DNA of 64,000 nt from Candidatus Roseilinea sp. (GTDB lineage: Bacteria; Chloroflexota; Anaerolineae; J036; Brachytrichaceae). Below the pieces are notes generated by a model. It had not been told where the DNA came from. It did no database searches and saw only the letters and a program-made list of their open reading frames with translations. This document shows positions 55,335-64,000 of the stretch, in pieces; the stretch's first letter is position 1, and each line of letters opens with the position of its first letter. The position numbers were made by a program, and so were the translations under genes. The stretch spans positions 2,914,001 to 2,978,000 of the forward strand of contig AP024676.1 in assembly GCA_025998955.1 (NCBI GenBank). Direction: 5' to 3'.

Positions 55335-55340
55335 TACAAT
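55335..55340 (+). promoter_or_regulatory. Possible -10 box of the subtilase gene
   Basis: TACAAT ends 23 bases before the ATG at 55364. A GAGGGGG ribosome-like site lies between them. No clear -35 box. Confidence 0.4.
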
Positions 55341-55363
55341 CCTTGCACCGAGGGGGTCATTCC

Positions 55364-58120
55364 ATGCAAATCATCCTGCGCCTCGCCATTGCCGCCGCGA
55401 TCGCGCTGGCAGCATCCATCCCGCGAACGACCGTCATCCAAGCCGCGCCCGGGCCGCAGAGCGACATCGTGCCCAACCGCTACATCGTCGTGTTCGAGCC
55501 CGGCGCCGGCCGCGCAGCGATGCAATCGGTGAAGGCGCAGGCCGCCAGCACCTACGACGCCGAGGTCATCTACGAGTATTCGGCGGCGCTGAACGGCTTC
55601 GCCGCGCGGATGAGCGCCGACGCCGCTGCAGCGTTGCAGGCTGACCCCAGCGTCGCCTTCGTCGAACCGGATCGCCTGATCACCTACCGCGCCGAGCGAC
55701 TCGCGACCGACGGCGTGCAAACCGATGCGCCGTGGGGCCTGGATCGCATTGACCAGCGCGACCAGCCGCTCGACGCGCGCTACACCTACAGCGAAACCGG
55801 CAGCGGCGTCCACGTCTACGTCCTCGACACCGGTATCCGCCTGACCCACGCCGAGTTCGGCGGGCGCGCGCTGGCCGGCTTCACAGCGATAGACGACGGC
55901 AACGGTGTGAACGACTGCGACGGCCACGGCACGCACGTGGCCGGCACGATCGGCGGCACCACCTTCGGCGCGGCGAAACAGGCCACGCTCTATGCCGTGC
56001 GCGTGCTGGGATGCGATGGCTATGGCACGCTCTCGGGCGTCATCGCCGGCGTGGATTGGGTGACGGCCAACCACGTCAAACCCGCCGTCGCCAACATGAG
56101 CCTGGGCGGCAGCGCTTCGGCGGCGCTCGACGCAGCGGTGCGCAACTCGATCGCTGCCGGCGTGACCTATGTGCTGGCCGCGGGGAACGACTACGGCAGG
56201 GACGCGTGTAACGCCTCGCCGGCGCGCGTGGCCGAGGGCATCACCGTAGGCGCGACCGAGCGCACCGACTACCGGGCTGCCTACTCCAACATCGGCGCGT
56301 GCCTCGACCTGTTCGCGCCGGGCAGCGGCATCACCTCGGCTTGGATTGACTCGGACACGGCGACGGCCGATCTCAGCGGCACTTCCATGGCTGCACCGCA
56401 CGTCGCGGGCGCAGCGGCGAAATACCTGCAGGTGAATCCGACTGCTCCACCGGCGACGGTGCACCAAGCGCTGGTGAACGTGGCCTCGCTGAACAAGGTG
56501 AGGAACACCGGCACGGGGTCGCCCAATCGTTTGCTGTTTACGCCCGGAGCCGGCAACGCGCCCGACAACGACGGCGGCCCGATCGGCATCGGCGAGTCGC
56601 GCAATGGCACGATCCTGCCGGCCTACGACACCGACGACTTCACGTTCGACGGGTTGGCAGGACAGGTGGTGTTGATCACGCAGAACAAAGCGAGCGGCAG
56701 CGCGCTCGACAGCTTCGTCGAGCTCTACCGGCCCGACGGCCGGTTGCTGAGCAGCAACGACGACGGCGGCGGCAACAAGAACGCGCGCCTACAGGTTACG
56801 CTCCCCGTCAACGGGCCCTACCGCATCCGGGCGAAGGCCTACCGCGCCAGCACCGGCGCATACGTCCTCAGCCTCTCGCTCGTCACCGGCGGCGACCCCG
56901 ACGACTTCCGCTGGATCGCCTTCGGCCAGACGCTGACCGGCACGGTCAGCCCGGCCGGCGATCGCGACACGTACTACGTCTCGGTCGCCGCCGGGCGCAC
57001 GCTGCGCCTGCGCATGAACAAGGCGACGAGCACGCTCGACCCCTACCTGGAGCTCTACAACCCGAGCGGCGCGCGGGTGAGTTACAACGACGACGGCGGC
57101 GGGGATCGAAACGCGCTCTTGTCATATGTGGCGCCGGCGACCGGCGTGTACCGCATCGTCGCGCGCAGCTATGCCTCGCGCTCCTCCGGCCAATACCAGC
57201 TCATCCTGGAAGGCACGCCGCTGGTCAACCTGGCGCAGGGCAAGCCGGCCGTCGCCTCCTCGACCGAGTCCATCGGGGCCGAACCCTGGCTGGCCACCGA
57301 TGGCGACCTGACCACGCGCTGGGCGGCGAAGCTCGGTGATGGGCAATGGTGGTATGTGGACTTGGGTGACGCACAGGCATTCGACCAGGTGACGATCAAC
57401 TGGGAAGCCGGCTACGCTCGTCGCTACGGCGTGTTCGTCTCCAACGGCGACGCCTGGCGGAACGTGTTCTGGACGAACGCAGGCGATGGCGGCGTGGATG
57501 TGATCGGGTTCGAGCGACAGACGGCGCGCTACGTGATGGTGTATGGTGCGCAGCGCGGGACCGATCTGCCCCTCTCGTTCTACGCAGTGGGCGTGTTCGA
57601 CACCAGCCAGAACCTACCGCAGGCCATGCTTGCCAACGACGAAACCAAGCCACCCGACGACGCACCGCCGGAAGCGCCGCAGCCGCCGGCAGAGGACGGC
57701 AAAGAGCCACAGCTGCCCGGCGAAGGTGCCGACGCCCAGGAGAGCGCGCCGGTCGCCGAAAGCGCCGCGGCGATCGCGCCGGTCGCGCCCCTCACCGTCG
57801 AGCTGCCGGTCGCGGTGATCCTGAAAGCCGACACGAATGCCGTGGAAGTGAAGCGCGAGGATATGCTGTATCTGGTCGGCGACGCATCGGCCAACGTTGC
57901 GCGCGGGCGCAGCATCGCAGCCTACGAGTGGCGCTCGCACCGCGACGGCGTGCTCTCCACCGGCATCACGGCTACGCTGCCCATCTCGCAGCTTGCGCCC
58001 GGCCCGCACATCATCACCTTCCGCACCCAGGACGATCAAGGGCACTGGTCGCAACCTGACCACGCGCTGTGGGTGAATCTGCCGGCCGCGTTCGTATATG
58101 TGCCGATGGTGCGCCGCTGA
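55364..58120 (+). CDS. Secreted subtilisin-like serine protease (S8) with C-terminal binding domains
   Basis: A 918-residue exported protease. The ATG at 55364 starts a signal peptide (cleavage near 'TVIQA', about residue 28). An I9 inhibitor propeptide follows (about 35-120: '[10 protein letters not shown]', 'VAFVEPDRL'). The S8 catalytic domain covers about 125-390, with Asp in 'VYVLDTGI', His in '[13 protein letters not shown]', Asn in 'LAAGNDYG' and Ser in '[13 protein letters not shown]'. Two PPC-like domains ('[19 protein letters not shown]', '[20 protein letters not shown]') each carry a 'DDGGG' metal-like loop. An F5/8-like domain ('[15 protein letters not shown]', '[12 protein letters not shown]') and a Pro/Glu-rich linker lead to a PKD-like end. 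No membrane anchor is seen. The serpin at 29079 may control such proteases. Confidence 0.95.
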   Translation: MQIILRLAIAAAIALAASIPRTTVIQAAPGPQSDIVPNRYIVVFEPGAGRAAMQSVKAQAASTYDAEVIYEYSAALNGFAARMSADAAAALQADPSVAFVEPDRLITYRAERLATDGVQTDAPWGLDRIDQRDQPLDARYTYSETGSGVHVYVLDTGIRLTHAEFGGRALAGFTAIDDGNGVNDCDGHGTHVAGTIGGTTFGAAKQATLYAVRVLGCDGYGTLSGVIAGVDWVTANHVKPAVANMSLGGSASAALDAAVRNSIAAGVTYVLAAGNDYGRDACNASPARVAEGITVGATERTDYRAAYSNIGACLDLFAPGSGITSAWIDSDTATADLSGTSMAAPHVAGAAAKYLQVNPTAPPATVHQALVNVASLNKVRNTGTGSPNRLLFTPGAGNAPDNDGGPIGIGESRNGTILPAYDTDDFTFDGLAGQVVLITQNKASGSALDSFVELYRPDGRLLSSNDDGGGNKNARLQVTLPVNGPYRIRAKAYRASTGAYVLSLSLVTGGDPDDFRWIAFGQTLTGTVSPAGDRDTYYVSVAAGRTLRLRMNKATSTLDPYLELYNPSGARVSYNDDGGGDRNALLSYVAPATGVYRIVARSYASRSSGQYQLILEGTPLVNLAQGKPAVASSTESIGAEPWLATDGDLTTRWAAKLGDGQWWYVDLGDAQAFDQVTINWEAGYARRYGVFVSNGDAWRNVFWTNAGDGGVDVIGFERQTARYVMVYGAQRGTDLPLSFYAVGVFDTSQNLPQAMLANDETKPPDDAPPEAPQPPAEDGKEPQLPGEGADAQESAPVAESAAAIAPVAPLTVELPVAVILKADTNAVEVKREDMLYLVGDASANVARGRSIAAYEWRSHRDGVLSTGITATLPISQLAPGPHIITFRTQDDQGHWSQPDHALWVNLPAAFVYVPMVRR

Positions 58121-58134
58121 TCTGCGTCCGAGTT

Positions 58135-58311
58135 GGGTGCATTTCAAAATGGGGGAGCGCGGACCGGCTTGCAGCGGTATGCGCTTCAGTCGCGCCGGGA
58201 TCAATCTCGGCGCTGAGCACACGGGCAAGCCGCGCGCATTCCGCCCCTTTCAGCCCAGTCGTTTACGCCGGGGCGAGTCTGCTACATCTGCCCCCGTTGG
58301 CGAATGCACCC
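58135..58311. mobile_element. MITE-like repeat with target duplication
   Basis: A 177-bp copy bounded by 9-bp inverted repeats GGGTGCATT and AATGCACCC. An 8-bp flanking repeat (TCCGAGTT on the left, TCCGAGTC on the right, one mismatch) suggests transposition. It begins 14 bases after the subtilase stop. It has no coding capacity. Confidence 0.82.
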
Positions 58312-58337
58312 TCCGAGTCTCCGCTCAGGTTTAAAAC

Positions 58338-58374
58338 GCAGCGACCAACGCGCTCGGCGTGCGTTGATCGCTGC
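58338..58374 (+). terminator. Hairpin after the MITE, possible terminator
   Basis: A 14-base-pair stem with one mismatch (GCAGCGACCAACGC with GCGTTGATCGCTGC) is closed by a nine-base loop. It is not followed by a T run. With the repeat it accounts for most of the 385-base gap before the next gene; the remaining 130 bases show nothing clear. Confidence 0.5.
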
Positions 58375-58505
58375 GCTTCCTAAGCCGCAGATTTTGAAAA
58401 CTCCGACAGGCTGCCGAATGTAGAATATTGCACGAGATGCCTGTGCGCCTACCGAGCGCATGGGGCAGATGACCGTGTCGTCATTTGGATCTCCGAGAAC
58501 ACAAT

Positions 58506-60143
58506 ATGGCGCCGACCGACGAGGCAGAGAATCAGCAAGAGATCGAGTGGCAGTTCGACGTGGACGACCTCAGTACGGTAGAGAGCTGGCTACGCGCGCG
58601 CTCCGAGGCCGGCGACCTGCAGTTCCACTTCGGCCAACCCAAGGAACACGTTGACAGCTACTACGACACGCCGGACTGGCGGCTCTTCCGCGCAGGCTAT
58701 GTGCTGCGCGTGCGGCAGGCCGAGGGCGAACCTGCCGAGGCCACGCTCAAGTCGTTCGGCACCCGGCAGGACGGGCTGCGCCGGCGGCGCGAGATCAACG
58801 AGCAACTGCACTTCAACGGCGTCGTGAACGACCCCGTAGGCAAAGTGATCCGTGCGCCTGGGCCGGTCGGCCAGCTGGTGAAAGTGCTACTGGGGGGGCG
58901 CACGGCTCACACCCTGCATCGGTTGTTCGACGCGCGCACCCGGCGCCAACGTATCAGCGTTTATCAAGACAGCGCGCGCCTGGCGGAAATCGCCCTCGAC
59001 GACGTGTCCATCGCCGCCGACCGGCGGCGCAAACCGGTGCGCCTCCGGCGCGTCGAGGTGGAAGTCTCCCCCAACGGCCCCGCGGGCTGCAGAACCGACG
59101 CCGTGGAGGCGTTCGTCGCCGAGATGCGCCTGACGCACCGCCTGCGCCCGGCGACCGATTCCAAATTCGAGCTGGGCCTGCAGGCGCAGCAGTTGCAGCC
59201 GGGATTCGCGCTCGACCTCGGTCAGCCCCAGGACACCGACCACCTGGCCGACGACCCAACCGTCGGCGAATTGGCGTGCGCCGTGCTGCGCGAACACTTG
59301 GCCCAGTTTCTGTCACAGGAGCCGGGCGTGCGCCTGGGCGAAGATGCCGAGGCGGTGCACCGGGCGCGGGTCGCCACGAGACGGTTACGGGCAGCGCTGA
59401 GCCTCTTCCGCGATTACCTGCCGCCCGAGGCCCAACGTCTGCGCGATGAGCTGCGCTGGATCGCCCGCCTCCTCGGCGGCGTGCGCGACATGGACGTGCA
59501 ACTGGAGCGCTTGGTCACCTGGCGCGAAGAAGACGCGACGATCGAACCACACGCGCTGGATAGCCTGGAGGCGCTGCTCACCCGCCAGCGTGAGCAAGCG
59601 CGGGCGAAGCTGCTGCGCGGGTTGAACTCGGCGCGCTACGAGCGGTTGGTCGTTGAATTTGCCGACTTCCTGCGCAGCGGGACATGTCTGGAGGCAGACG
59701 GGCCGGGCGAGAAACCGGCGCGCAAGGAGATGCCCGGCCTGATCCGCCGCCGCTATGACAAAGTGCGCAAACTGGGCGATGACGTTGATAAAGATTCGGC
59801 ACCGAGCGAATACCACGAACTGCGCATCCAATGCAAGCGGCTGCGCTACGCGTTGGAATTCGCAGAGCCGCTCTACCCAAAGGCGATCCGCAACTACCTG
59901 CCGCGCCTGGTTGCGCTTCAAGACCTGCTCGGCTTGCACCAGGACGCCTACGTCGCCATCGAGGAGATGCGCCACCTGAGCCTGGCGTCGCAGCATGAAC
60001 TGCCGGCGCAGACCCTCTTTGCGCTCGGCGAGATCTCACAACGCTATGCCCAGCAGGCCGAGGCGCTGCGCGCCCAGTTCCCCCGGGTCTATCGGCGCAT
60101 CAAGGGCAAGGCTTGGGAGAAGCTGCAGCGCGCTTTGGAATAA
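58506..60143 (+). CDS. CYTH-CHAD protein
   Basis: A 545-residue cytoplasmic protein. The ATG at 58506 starts MAPTDEAENQQEIEWQF. The CYTH domain (about 12-200) has 'HVDSYYDTPDWRLFRAGYVLRVRQ', 'ATLKSF' and 'RQRISVYQDSARLAEIALDDVSI', as in triphosphate-tunnel enzymes that bind polyphosphate or triphosphates. The signature ExExK reads E-I-E-W-Q, so the lysine is lost. The CHAD domain (about 255-535) has the His/Arg helices 'EAVHRARVATRRLRAALSLFRDYLP', 'LGGVRDMDVQLERL', 'YHELRIQCKRLRYALEF' and 'QDLLGLHQDAYVAIEEM', which bind polyphosphate. A SixA-type phosphatase gene follows after 42 bases, a common pairing. It probably binds or senses polyphosphate; hydrolytic activity is doubtful. Confidence 0.9.
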   Translation: MAPTDEAENQQEIEWQFDVDDLSTVESWLRARSEAGDLQFHFGQPKEHVDSYYDTPDWRLFRAGYVLRVRQAEGEPAEATLKSFGTRQDGLRRRREINEQLHFNGVVNDPVGKVIRAPGPVGQLVKVLLGGRTAHTLHRLFDARTRRQRISVYQDSARLAEIALDDVSIAADRRRKPVRLRRVEVEVSPNGPAGCRTDAVEAFVAEMRLTHRLRPATDSKFELGLQAQQLQPGFALDLGQPQDTDHLADDPTVGELACAVLREHLAQFLSQEPGVRLGEDAEAVHRARVATRRLRAALSLFRDYLPPEAQRLRDELRWIARLLGGVRDMDVQLERLVTWREEDATIEPHALDSLEALLTRQREQARAKLLRGLNSARYERLVVEFADFLRSGTCLEADGPGEKPARKEMPGLIRRRYDKVRKLGDDVDKDSAPSEYHELRIQCKRLRYALEFAEPLYPKAIRNYLPRLVALQDLLGLHQDAYVAIEEMRHLSLASQHELPAQTLFALGEISQRYAQQAEALRAQFPRVYRRIKGKAWEKLQRALE

Positions 60144-60185
60144 GTCTGGTTAACCCATGCACACCCCCGCGCCGGAGACCGTTGC

Positions 60186-60677
60186 ATGAAAAAGTTGATC
60201 TTGGTCCGCCACGCCAAGTCGAGCTGGGACGACCCCTCGTTGCCCGATCACGACCGCCCGCTGAACGATCGCGGCCGGCGCGACGCGCCAAAGATGGGCG
60301 AGCGCCTGGCGAAGCGCGGCGTCACACCCGATCTCATTCTGTCCAGCTCTGCTGTGCGCGCGCTCACCACGGCGCAGATCATCGCCGAGAAGATCGGCTA
60401 CGACCGCAAGGCCATCGTGGTAGACCGGCGCATCTACGGCGCGCAGGTCAGCAGTTTGCTCTACCTCATCCAGGAACTCGACGACCAGTATGCGCAGGTG
60501 ATGCTCTTCGGCCACAACCCGGAGTTGACCGAGCTGGCGCACCGGTTCAGCGACGAAATCGAGGACATGCCCACCTGCGCCGTGGTCGAGCTGACCTTCG
60601 ACGTGAAGCGCTGGGTAGATGTAGTAGACAGCAAGCCGGTCGAGGTGCGGTTCGACTCGCCGAAGAAGCACGCCTAG
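60186..60677 (+). CDS. Phosphohistidine phosphatase SixA-like
   Basis: A 163-residue histidine-phosphatase. The catalytic motif is 'LVRHAKSSWDDP' (His9), with the second Arg in 'SSSAVRALTTAQ' (Arg58) and the second His in 'LFGHNPELTELAH' (His110). A GGAG site lies eight bases before the ATG. In E. coli SixA removes phosphate from histidine on phosphotransferase-system components. In other bacteria the gene is often linked to CHAD proteins, so a polyphosphate or phosphohistidine role is possible. It might act on the histidine kinases in this region, but no direct link is seen. Confidence 0.87.
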   Translation: MKKLILVRHAKSSWDDPSLPDHDRPLNDRGRRDAPKMGERLAKRGVTPDLILSSSAVRALTTAQIIAEKIGYDRKAIVVDRRIYGAQVSSLLYLIQELDDQYAQVMLFGHNPELTELAHRFSDEIEDMPTCAVVELTFDVKRWVDVVDSKPVEVRFDSPKKHA

Positions 60678-60688
60678 GTGCGGCATGC

Positions 60689-61351
60689 TCACGCCGGCTC
60701 GGCCTGCGTTGCCGGTGCGCGGAAGTTCGCCGTGACGCCGGGCCGCGTGGCCATGTAAGCGCACAAGCCGAGCGGCCCGGTGAGCAGGATGGCGATCAGC
60801 CAGGATGTCTGCGCTTGCGCTGCGACGCCGCGTCGCTGCATGTCGGCCTGGGCCAGCGGCAGCGCGACGATCTGGTTGAGCGCGATGTCCAGCCACATGA
60901 ACGTCAGGCCGAGGTTGCGGCTCATCGTATCCATCAGCTCCGGCAGCGAGCCGCGCGGCAGGAAGAACGCGCCGATCAGGATCACGGCGGCGCACAGGAT
61001 CCACCACAGCCAGCGCAGCTCGAGCAAGCGCGGCGTCTCGCGCTTGAGCAGGTCGCCGGCCGGCCGGCGCGCCATGTATATGCTGAGCACGAGGATGCCG
61101 ACGACGAACATGGGGACGACGTAGAACGGCCAGCGCATCTTCCGGCGCAGCGCGTCGTCAATCACCAGCGCCGCCAGGGGCATGAGCAGGATGCCGAAGT
61201 AGTTGAAGCCCCACAGGAACCAGTTGTCGCGCAGCAGCGCGCCGGGGTCTTGCGGCAGCAAGCCCGGCCAGGGCAGGTTCAGCGCGATCACCAGCGCCAG
61301 ACAGGCGAAGAACAACAGCCAATACAGCCAAGCGATAGGCGAACGTTGCAT
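60689..61351 (-). CDS. Six-helix membrane protein, ABA4/DUF2834-like
   Basis: The ATG at 61351 is preceded by TACAAT six bases upstream on the minus strand, so the transcript is probably leaderless; an in-frame start at 61450 is rejected. The 220-residue protein has about six membrane segments. A C-terminal 'FMWLDIALNQIVALPLAQADMQRRG' and 'LTGPLGLCAYMATRPG' recall the DUF2834/ABA4-like family, whose plant member acts in carotenoid metabolism. This match is weak. It is convergent with the SixA gene and divergent from the propeller protein. Confidence 0.55.
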   Translation of the reverse strand: MQRSPIAWLYWLLFFACLALVIALNLPWPGLLPQDPGALLRDNWFLWGFNYFGILLMPLAALVIDDALRRKMRWPFYVVPMFVVGILVLSIYMARRPAGDLLKRETPRLLELRWLWWILCAAVILIGAFFLPRGSLPELMDTMSRNLGLTFMWLDIALNQIVALPLAQADMQRRGVAAQAQTSWLIAILLTGPLGLCAYMATRPGVTANFRAPATQAEPA

Positions 61352-61357
61352 GGAGCG

Positions 61358-61363
61358 ATTGTA
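61358..61363 (-). promoter_or_regulatory. Likely -10 box of the 61351 gene
   Basis: TACAAT on the minus strand ends six bases before the ATG, the leaderless pattern seen at several genes in this window. Confidence 0.45.
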
Positions 61364-61427
61364 AAGCCCTGCCCGCCACCAACCAACGACACGTTCACAC
61401 CCCCCCCAACACCCCTCCTGCTCTGCG

Positions 61428-61433
61428 TAAAAT
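61428..61433 (+). promoter_or_regulatory. Possible -10 box of the propeller-protein gene
   Basis: TAAAAT ends 19 bases before the ATG at 61453, with no ribosome site between. A C-rich run (CCCCCCCC, 61400-61407) lies upstream. Confidence 0.35.
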
Positions 61434-61452
61434 TCACCTGCGCTACCCAACC

Positions 61453-62829
61453 ATGCGTCTCGACCGAATGGATCGCGCCGCCATCGGCAGCATCCTCGTC
61501 CTCTCCTTGCTCATCGCCTTCTTCGTCGTGCGCGGCGATCAGGTGGGCGTGCGCATCACGCAGACCTCACCCGCGATGAACACCGACCGCGTGCCCACCC
61601 GCAGCCTGATCGCCATCACCTTCAGCGAGCCGATGAGCGCGACCACGGTGGAGCAACGCCTGAGCATCACGCCGCCGGTCTCCGGCACGTGGCGCTGGAA
61701 CGGCAGCACGGTCTTCCTTTCGGCGGCCCAGCCGCTTCAGCCGGACACGCGCTACACCGTCACGCTCGCCTCGGGCGCGACGAGCGCGCGCGGCCGGTCG
61801 GTGCTGCACGATGCGATGTGGACCTTCCGCACCAGCCACCCGCGCCTGATCTACCTCGCGCCGGCCAGCGGCATCGCCAACCTATTCGTCATGGACCCGC
61901 GCGACGGCACCACACAGCGCCTGACGGACGAACCGTATGGCATCTACGACTTCGCGGTCAGCCCGGATGGGTCGCGCATCGCCTACAGCGCCGACCGCGC
62001 CATAGAGGATCCGGAGCGCGACATCTACATCATCAACAGCGACGGCTCCGGGCGCGAACGACTGGTGCAGTGCGACGGCCAGGTATGCCAGGCCATGTCG
62101 TGGTCGCCCGACGGCGCGCGCATCGCCTTCGAGAGGCGCGTGCTGGTGCAGGGCGCGGTCGGCCGATCGCCGGGGCCGGGGCGCATCTGGCTGGCCGACG
62201 TCAACACCAAAGAGACCGCGCCGCTGTTCGGCGATTCGCAACAGATCGCGTCGCTGCCGCGCTACGCACCCACCGGCGACAAGCTGGCCTTCTACGACGG
62301 CAGCGCCAACAACATCGTGGTGCTCGACCTCGCCGCCGACCAGCGCATCGAGCTGCCCAGCGTGCTCGGCGACCCCGGCACGTGGTCGCCCGACGGCAAC
62401 CAGCTCATCTACCCCGAACTCGAGGCGTTCGACGCGGGACGCTACGACCAACTGCTGCGCGCCGACCTGATTACCAACATCATCACGCCGGTCACGCCGT
62501 TAGGGCCGGCGCGCAACTCTGGCGCAGTTTGGTCGCCGCTGGGGGATGTGGTGGTGTTTGGCCGGCAGGAGACAGCAGGGAGCAGCGGCATCCTCGGCCC
62601 ACAGATGTGGCTGATCACGCCCGACGGTTCGAACATGCGCCGGCTCACGTCCGAGCCGGAGATCAGCCACGGCGCCTTCGCCTGGAGCCCGGACGGCCAA
62701 TGGATCGCCGTCCAGCGCTACAACCTGCTGGAGATCAACGCGCTGCCGGAGCTGTGGCTGTTCAAAGCCGACGGCAGCGAGCGCCGCAAGTTGGTCACCG
62801 ACGCGACGCAGCCGGCGTGGCTGCCGTGA
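61453..62829 (+). CDS. Ig-like plus TolB/WD40-like propeller protein
   Basis: A 458-residue protein. One membrane segment at about 11-26 ('IGSILVLSLLIAFFVV') anchors or exports it. An Ig-like Big_5-type domain covers about 32-130 ('TSPAMNTDRVPTRSLIAITFSEPMS', 'LQPDTRYTVTLASGATSARGR'). A six-bladed TolB-like propeller takes the rest, with 'AVSPDGSRIAYSAD', 'SWSPDGARIAFERR', 'YAPTGDKLAFYDG', 'WSPDGNQLIYPEL' and 'AWSPDGQWIAVQRY' as blade signatures. It probably binds a surface ligand or partner; no catalytic motif is seen. The gene is 98 bases before the epimerase. Confidence 0.82.
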   Translation: MRLDRMDRAAIGSILVLSLLIAFFVVRGDQVGVRITQTSPAMNTDRVPTRSLIAITFSEPMSATTVEQRLSITPPVSGTWRWNGSTVFLSAAQPLQPDTRYTVTLASGATSARGRSVLHDAMWTFRTSHPRLIYLAPASGIANLFVMDPRDGTTQRLTDEPYGIYDFAVSPDGSRIAYSADRAIEDPERDIYIINSDGSGRERLVQCDGQVCQAMSWSPDGARIAFERRVLVQGAVGRSPGPGRIWLADVNTKETAPLFGDSQQIASLPRYAPTGDKLAFYDGSANNIVVLDLAADQRIELPSVLGDPGTWSPDGNQLIYPELEAFDAGRYDQLLRADLITNIITPVTPLGPARNSGAVWSPLGDVVVFGRQETAGSSGILGPQMWLITPDGSNMRRLTSEPEISHGAFAWSPDGQWIAVQRYNLLEINALPELWLFKADGSERRKLVTDATQPAWLP

Positions 62830-62907
62830 GAATCGTGTATCCACATTTGAGATCACCACGAAGGCTCAACGAGTTGGATGTCTTCGTGATGATTCCCATC
62901 GCGCCGC

Positions 62908-62913
62908 TATAAT
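62908..62913 (+). promoter_or_regulatory. Likely -10 box of the epimerase gene
   Basis: A perfect TATAAT ends 14 bases before the ATG at 62928. A weak TCGTGA sits 18 bases upstream. No ribosome site is present. Confidence 0.55.
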
Positions 62914-62927
62914 CGCGCGGCTTACGT

Positions 62928-63968
62928 ATGCGAGTGTTCATCACCGGCGGGGCCGGGTTCATCGGCTGCAACCTGGCCGCGCATCACCTCGACCGCGGCA
63001 ACCACGTCATCCTATTTGATAACCTGTCACGTCCGCGTACCCAGCACAACCTCGACTGGCTCCGCTGCAAGGCCGAGCGCGATGGGCGCGCCGGCTGCAT
63101 CAGCTTCTATCATGGCGACATCCGCGACTTCCCGCGGTTGCGCCAGGTCATGGCAGAGGCCGGGCCGGATCTGGTGGTGCATCTGGCCAGTCAGGTGACC
63201 GTGACGAAGAGTGTGCTCGACCCGCGCGAGGACTTCGAGATCAACGCGCTCGGCACGTTCAACGTGCTGGAAGCCATCCGCGCGCAGCCGCACCCGCCGG
63301 CCATGATCTACGCGTCCACGAACAAGGTGTACGGCGGGTTGGAGGACGTGGCCGTAGTGCTGGACGGCGCGCGCTACCGCTATCGCGACTACCCGGACGG
63401 CATCGCCGAAGACCGGCCGGTGGATCCGAAGTCGCCCTACGGCTGCTCGAAGTGCGCCGGCGACCTATATACGCGCGACTACGCTCGCATCTACGGCCTG
63501 CGCACAGTGGTCTTTCGCCAGAGCACGATCTACGGCCCGCACCAGTTCGGCCTCGAGGATCAGGGCTGGCTGGCCTGGTTGATGATCGCCACGGTCACCG
63601 GTCGGCCGATCACGATCTACGGCGACGGCAAACAGGTGCGCGATATGTTGCATGTAGACGACCTGATCGCCGCCTACGATGCCGCGTGGGAGCGCATGGA
63701 CGCTGTGGCCGGCGAGGTGTTCAACATCGGCGGCGGCGCGGCGAACACGCTCACCATCTGGTCGGAGACCGGGCCGCTGCTGGAGGCGCTGGCCGGCCAC
63801 GCCATTCCGGTGACCTATGCCGACTGGCGCCCTGGCGACCAGCGTGTGTTCATCAGCGACAACCGCAAGGCCGCGCGGCTGTTGGGCTGGACGCCGAAGA
63901 TCGGTATCCGCGAAGGCGCGCGGCAATTGTGGGATTGGGTGGTCGCGAATCGCGACTTGTTTGCGTAG
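62928..63968 (+). CDS. NAD-dependent sugar epimerase, CDP-paratose 2-epimerase-like
   Basis: A 346-residue extended short-chain dehydrogenase. The Rossmann loop is 'FITGGAGFIGCNLAAHHL' and NAD selectivity comes from 'LFDNLSRPRTQHNL'. The active site is 'IYASTNKVYGGLED' (Thr in place of the usual Ser) and 'SPYGCSKCAGDLY' (Tyr-x3-Lys). The TNKVYG motif and 'RQSTIYGPHQFGLEDQGWLAWL' fit CDP-tyvelose/paratose 2-epimerases, which act on nucleotide sugars for surface glycans. UDP-glucose 4-epimerase-type activity cannot be excluded. The glycosyltransferase at 565 is far away, and no other sugar-nucleotide gene is in view. The remaining 32 bases to the window end hold no feature. Confidence 0.88.
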   Translation: MRVFITGGAGFIGCNLAAHHLDRGNHVILFDNLSRPRTQHNLDWLRCKAERDGRAGCISFYHGDIRDFPRLRQVMAEAGPDLVVHLASQVTVTKSVLDPREDFEINALGTFNVLEAIRAQPHPPAMIYASTNKVYGGLEDVAVVLDGARYRYRDYPDGIAEDRPVDPKSPYGCSKCAGDLYTRDYARIYGLRTVVFRQSTIYGPHQFGLEDQGWLAWLMIATVTGRPITIYGDGKQVRDMLHVDDLIAAYDAAWERMDAVAGEVFNIGGGAANTLTIWSETGPLLEALAGHAIPVTYADWRPGDQRVFISDNRKAARLLGWTPKIGIREGARQLWDWVVANRDLFA

Positions 63969-64000
63969 CTATGCGCCCCCACGTGGCGCATCCCCCTTGG

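Noticed and set aside
60113-61579. A 488-codon plus-strand frame over the SixA and membrane-protein genes
   Set aside because: It overlaps two genes with strong motifs and has a biased, motif-free translation.

Overview
The window is a 64-kb piece of a GC-rich bacterial chromosome. The gene set suggests a Chloroflexota member, possibly Anaerolineae-like. It includes a type 2 isopentenyl-diphosphate isomerase, multi-domain secreted proteins with Ig, HYR and F5/8 modules, very large RHS genes, a CYTH-CHAD plus SixA pair and several insertion sequences. This placement is an inference; no rRNA, tRNA or other firm marker was seen. Many genes lack a Shine-Dalgarno sequence and instead have a TANNNT box 6 to 21 bases before the start codon, which points to frequent leaderless or very short-leader transcripts.

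Region 1 (1-9.2 kb) is housekeeping and metabolism: the end of an unidentified gene, a membrane glycosyltransferase whose N-terminus is built from a heptanucleotide repeat, a secreted PQQ-type sugar dehydrogenase, a DUF6602-like protein, idi2, acpP, a ribokinase and a metallo-beta-lactamase-fold protein without its main metal motif. Region 2 (9.3-21.4 kb) is an RHS polymorphic-toxin island on the minus strand. One complete 2092-residue RHS protein has a ParB-like tip and a DUF7660-like immunity gene. It is followed by orphan RHS core/tip cassettes with putative immunity genes, a beta-propeller fragment, an IS481-type fragment and an intact IS5-type element.

Region 3 (21.5-41.5 kb) holds ppc, glmR/yvcK, an IS701/IS4-type insertion, gap, a membrane protein, a lipoprotein serpin, a giant FecR-HYR cell-surface protein, a methyltransferase, dnaE with a 416-residue LAGLIDADG intein, and mobA. 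Region 4 (41.7-54.3 kb) is the most striking part. Six genes on the minus strand, most overlapping or nearly touching, encode a histidine kinase with two N-terminal S1 RNA-binding domains, a REC-7xGAF histidine kinase broken by a G9 tract, a REC-aminoglycoside-phosphotransferase-like kinase fusion, two P-loop ATPases with C-terminal winged helices, and an SPFH protein. A perfect 10-bp inverted repeat lies just upstream of the first gene.

Region 5 (54.4-64 kb) carries purQ, a secreted subtilase, a CYTH-CHAD protein, a SixA-type phosphatase, a membrane protein, a TolB-like propeller protein and an NDP-sugar epimerase. A MITE-like repeat of about 175 bp, with 8- to 9-bp terminal inverted repeats, occurs at 21.2 and 58.1 kb, with a truncated copy at 9.3 kb. 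No CRISPR array, tRNA or rRNA gene was recognised.
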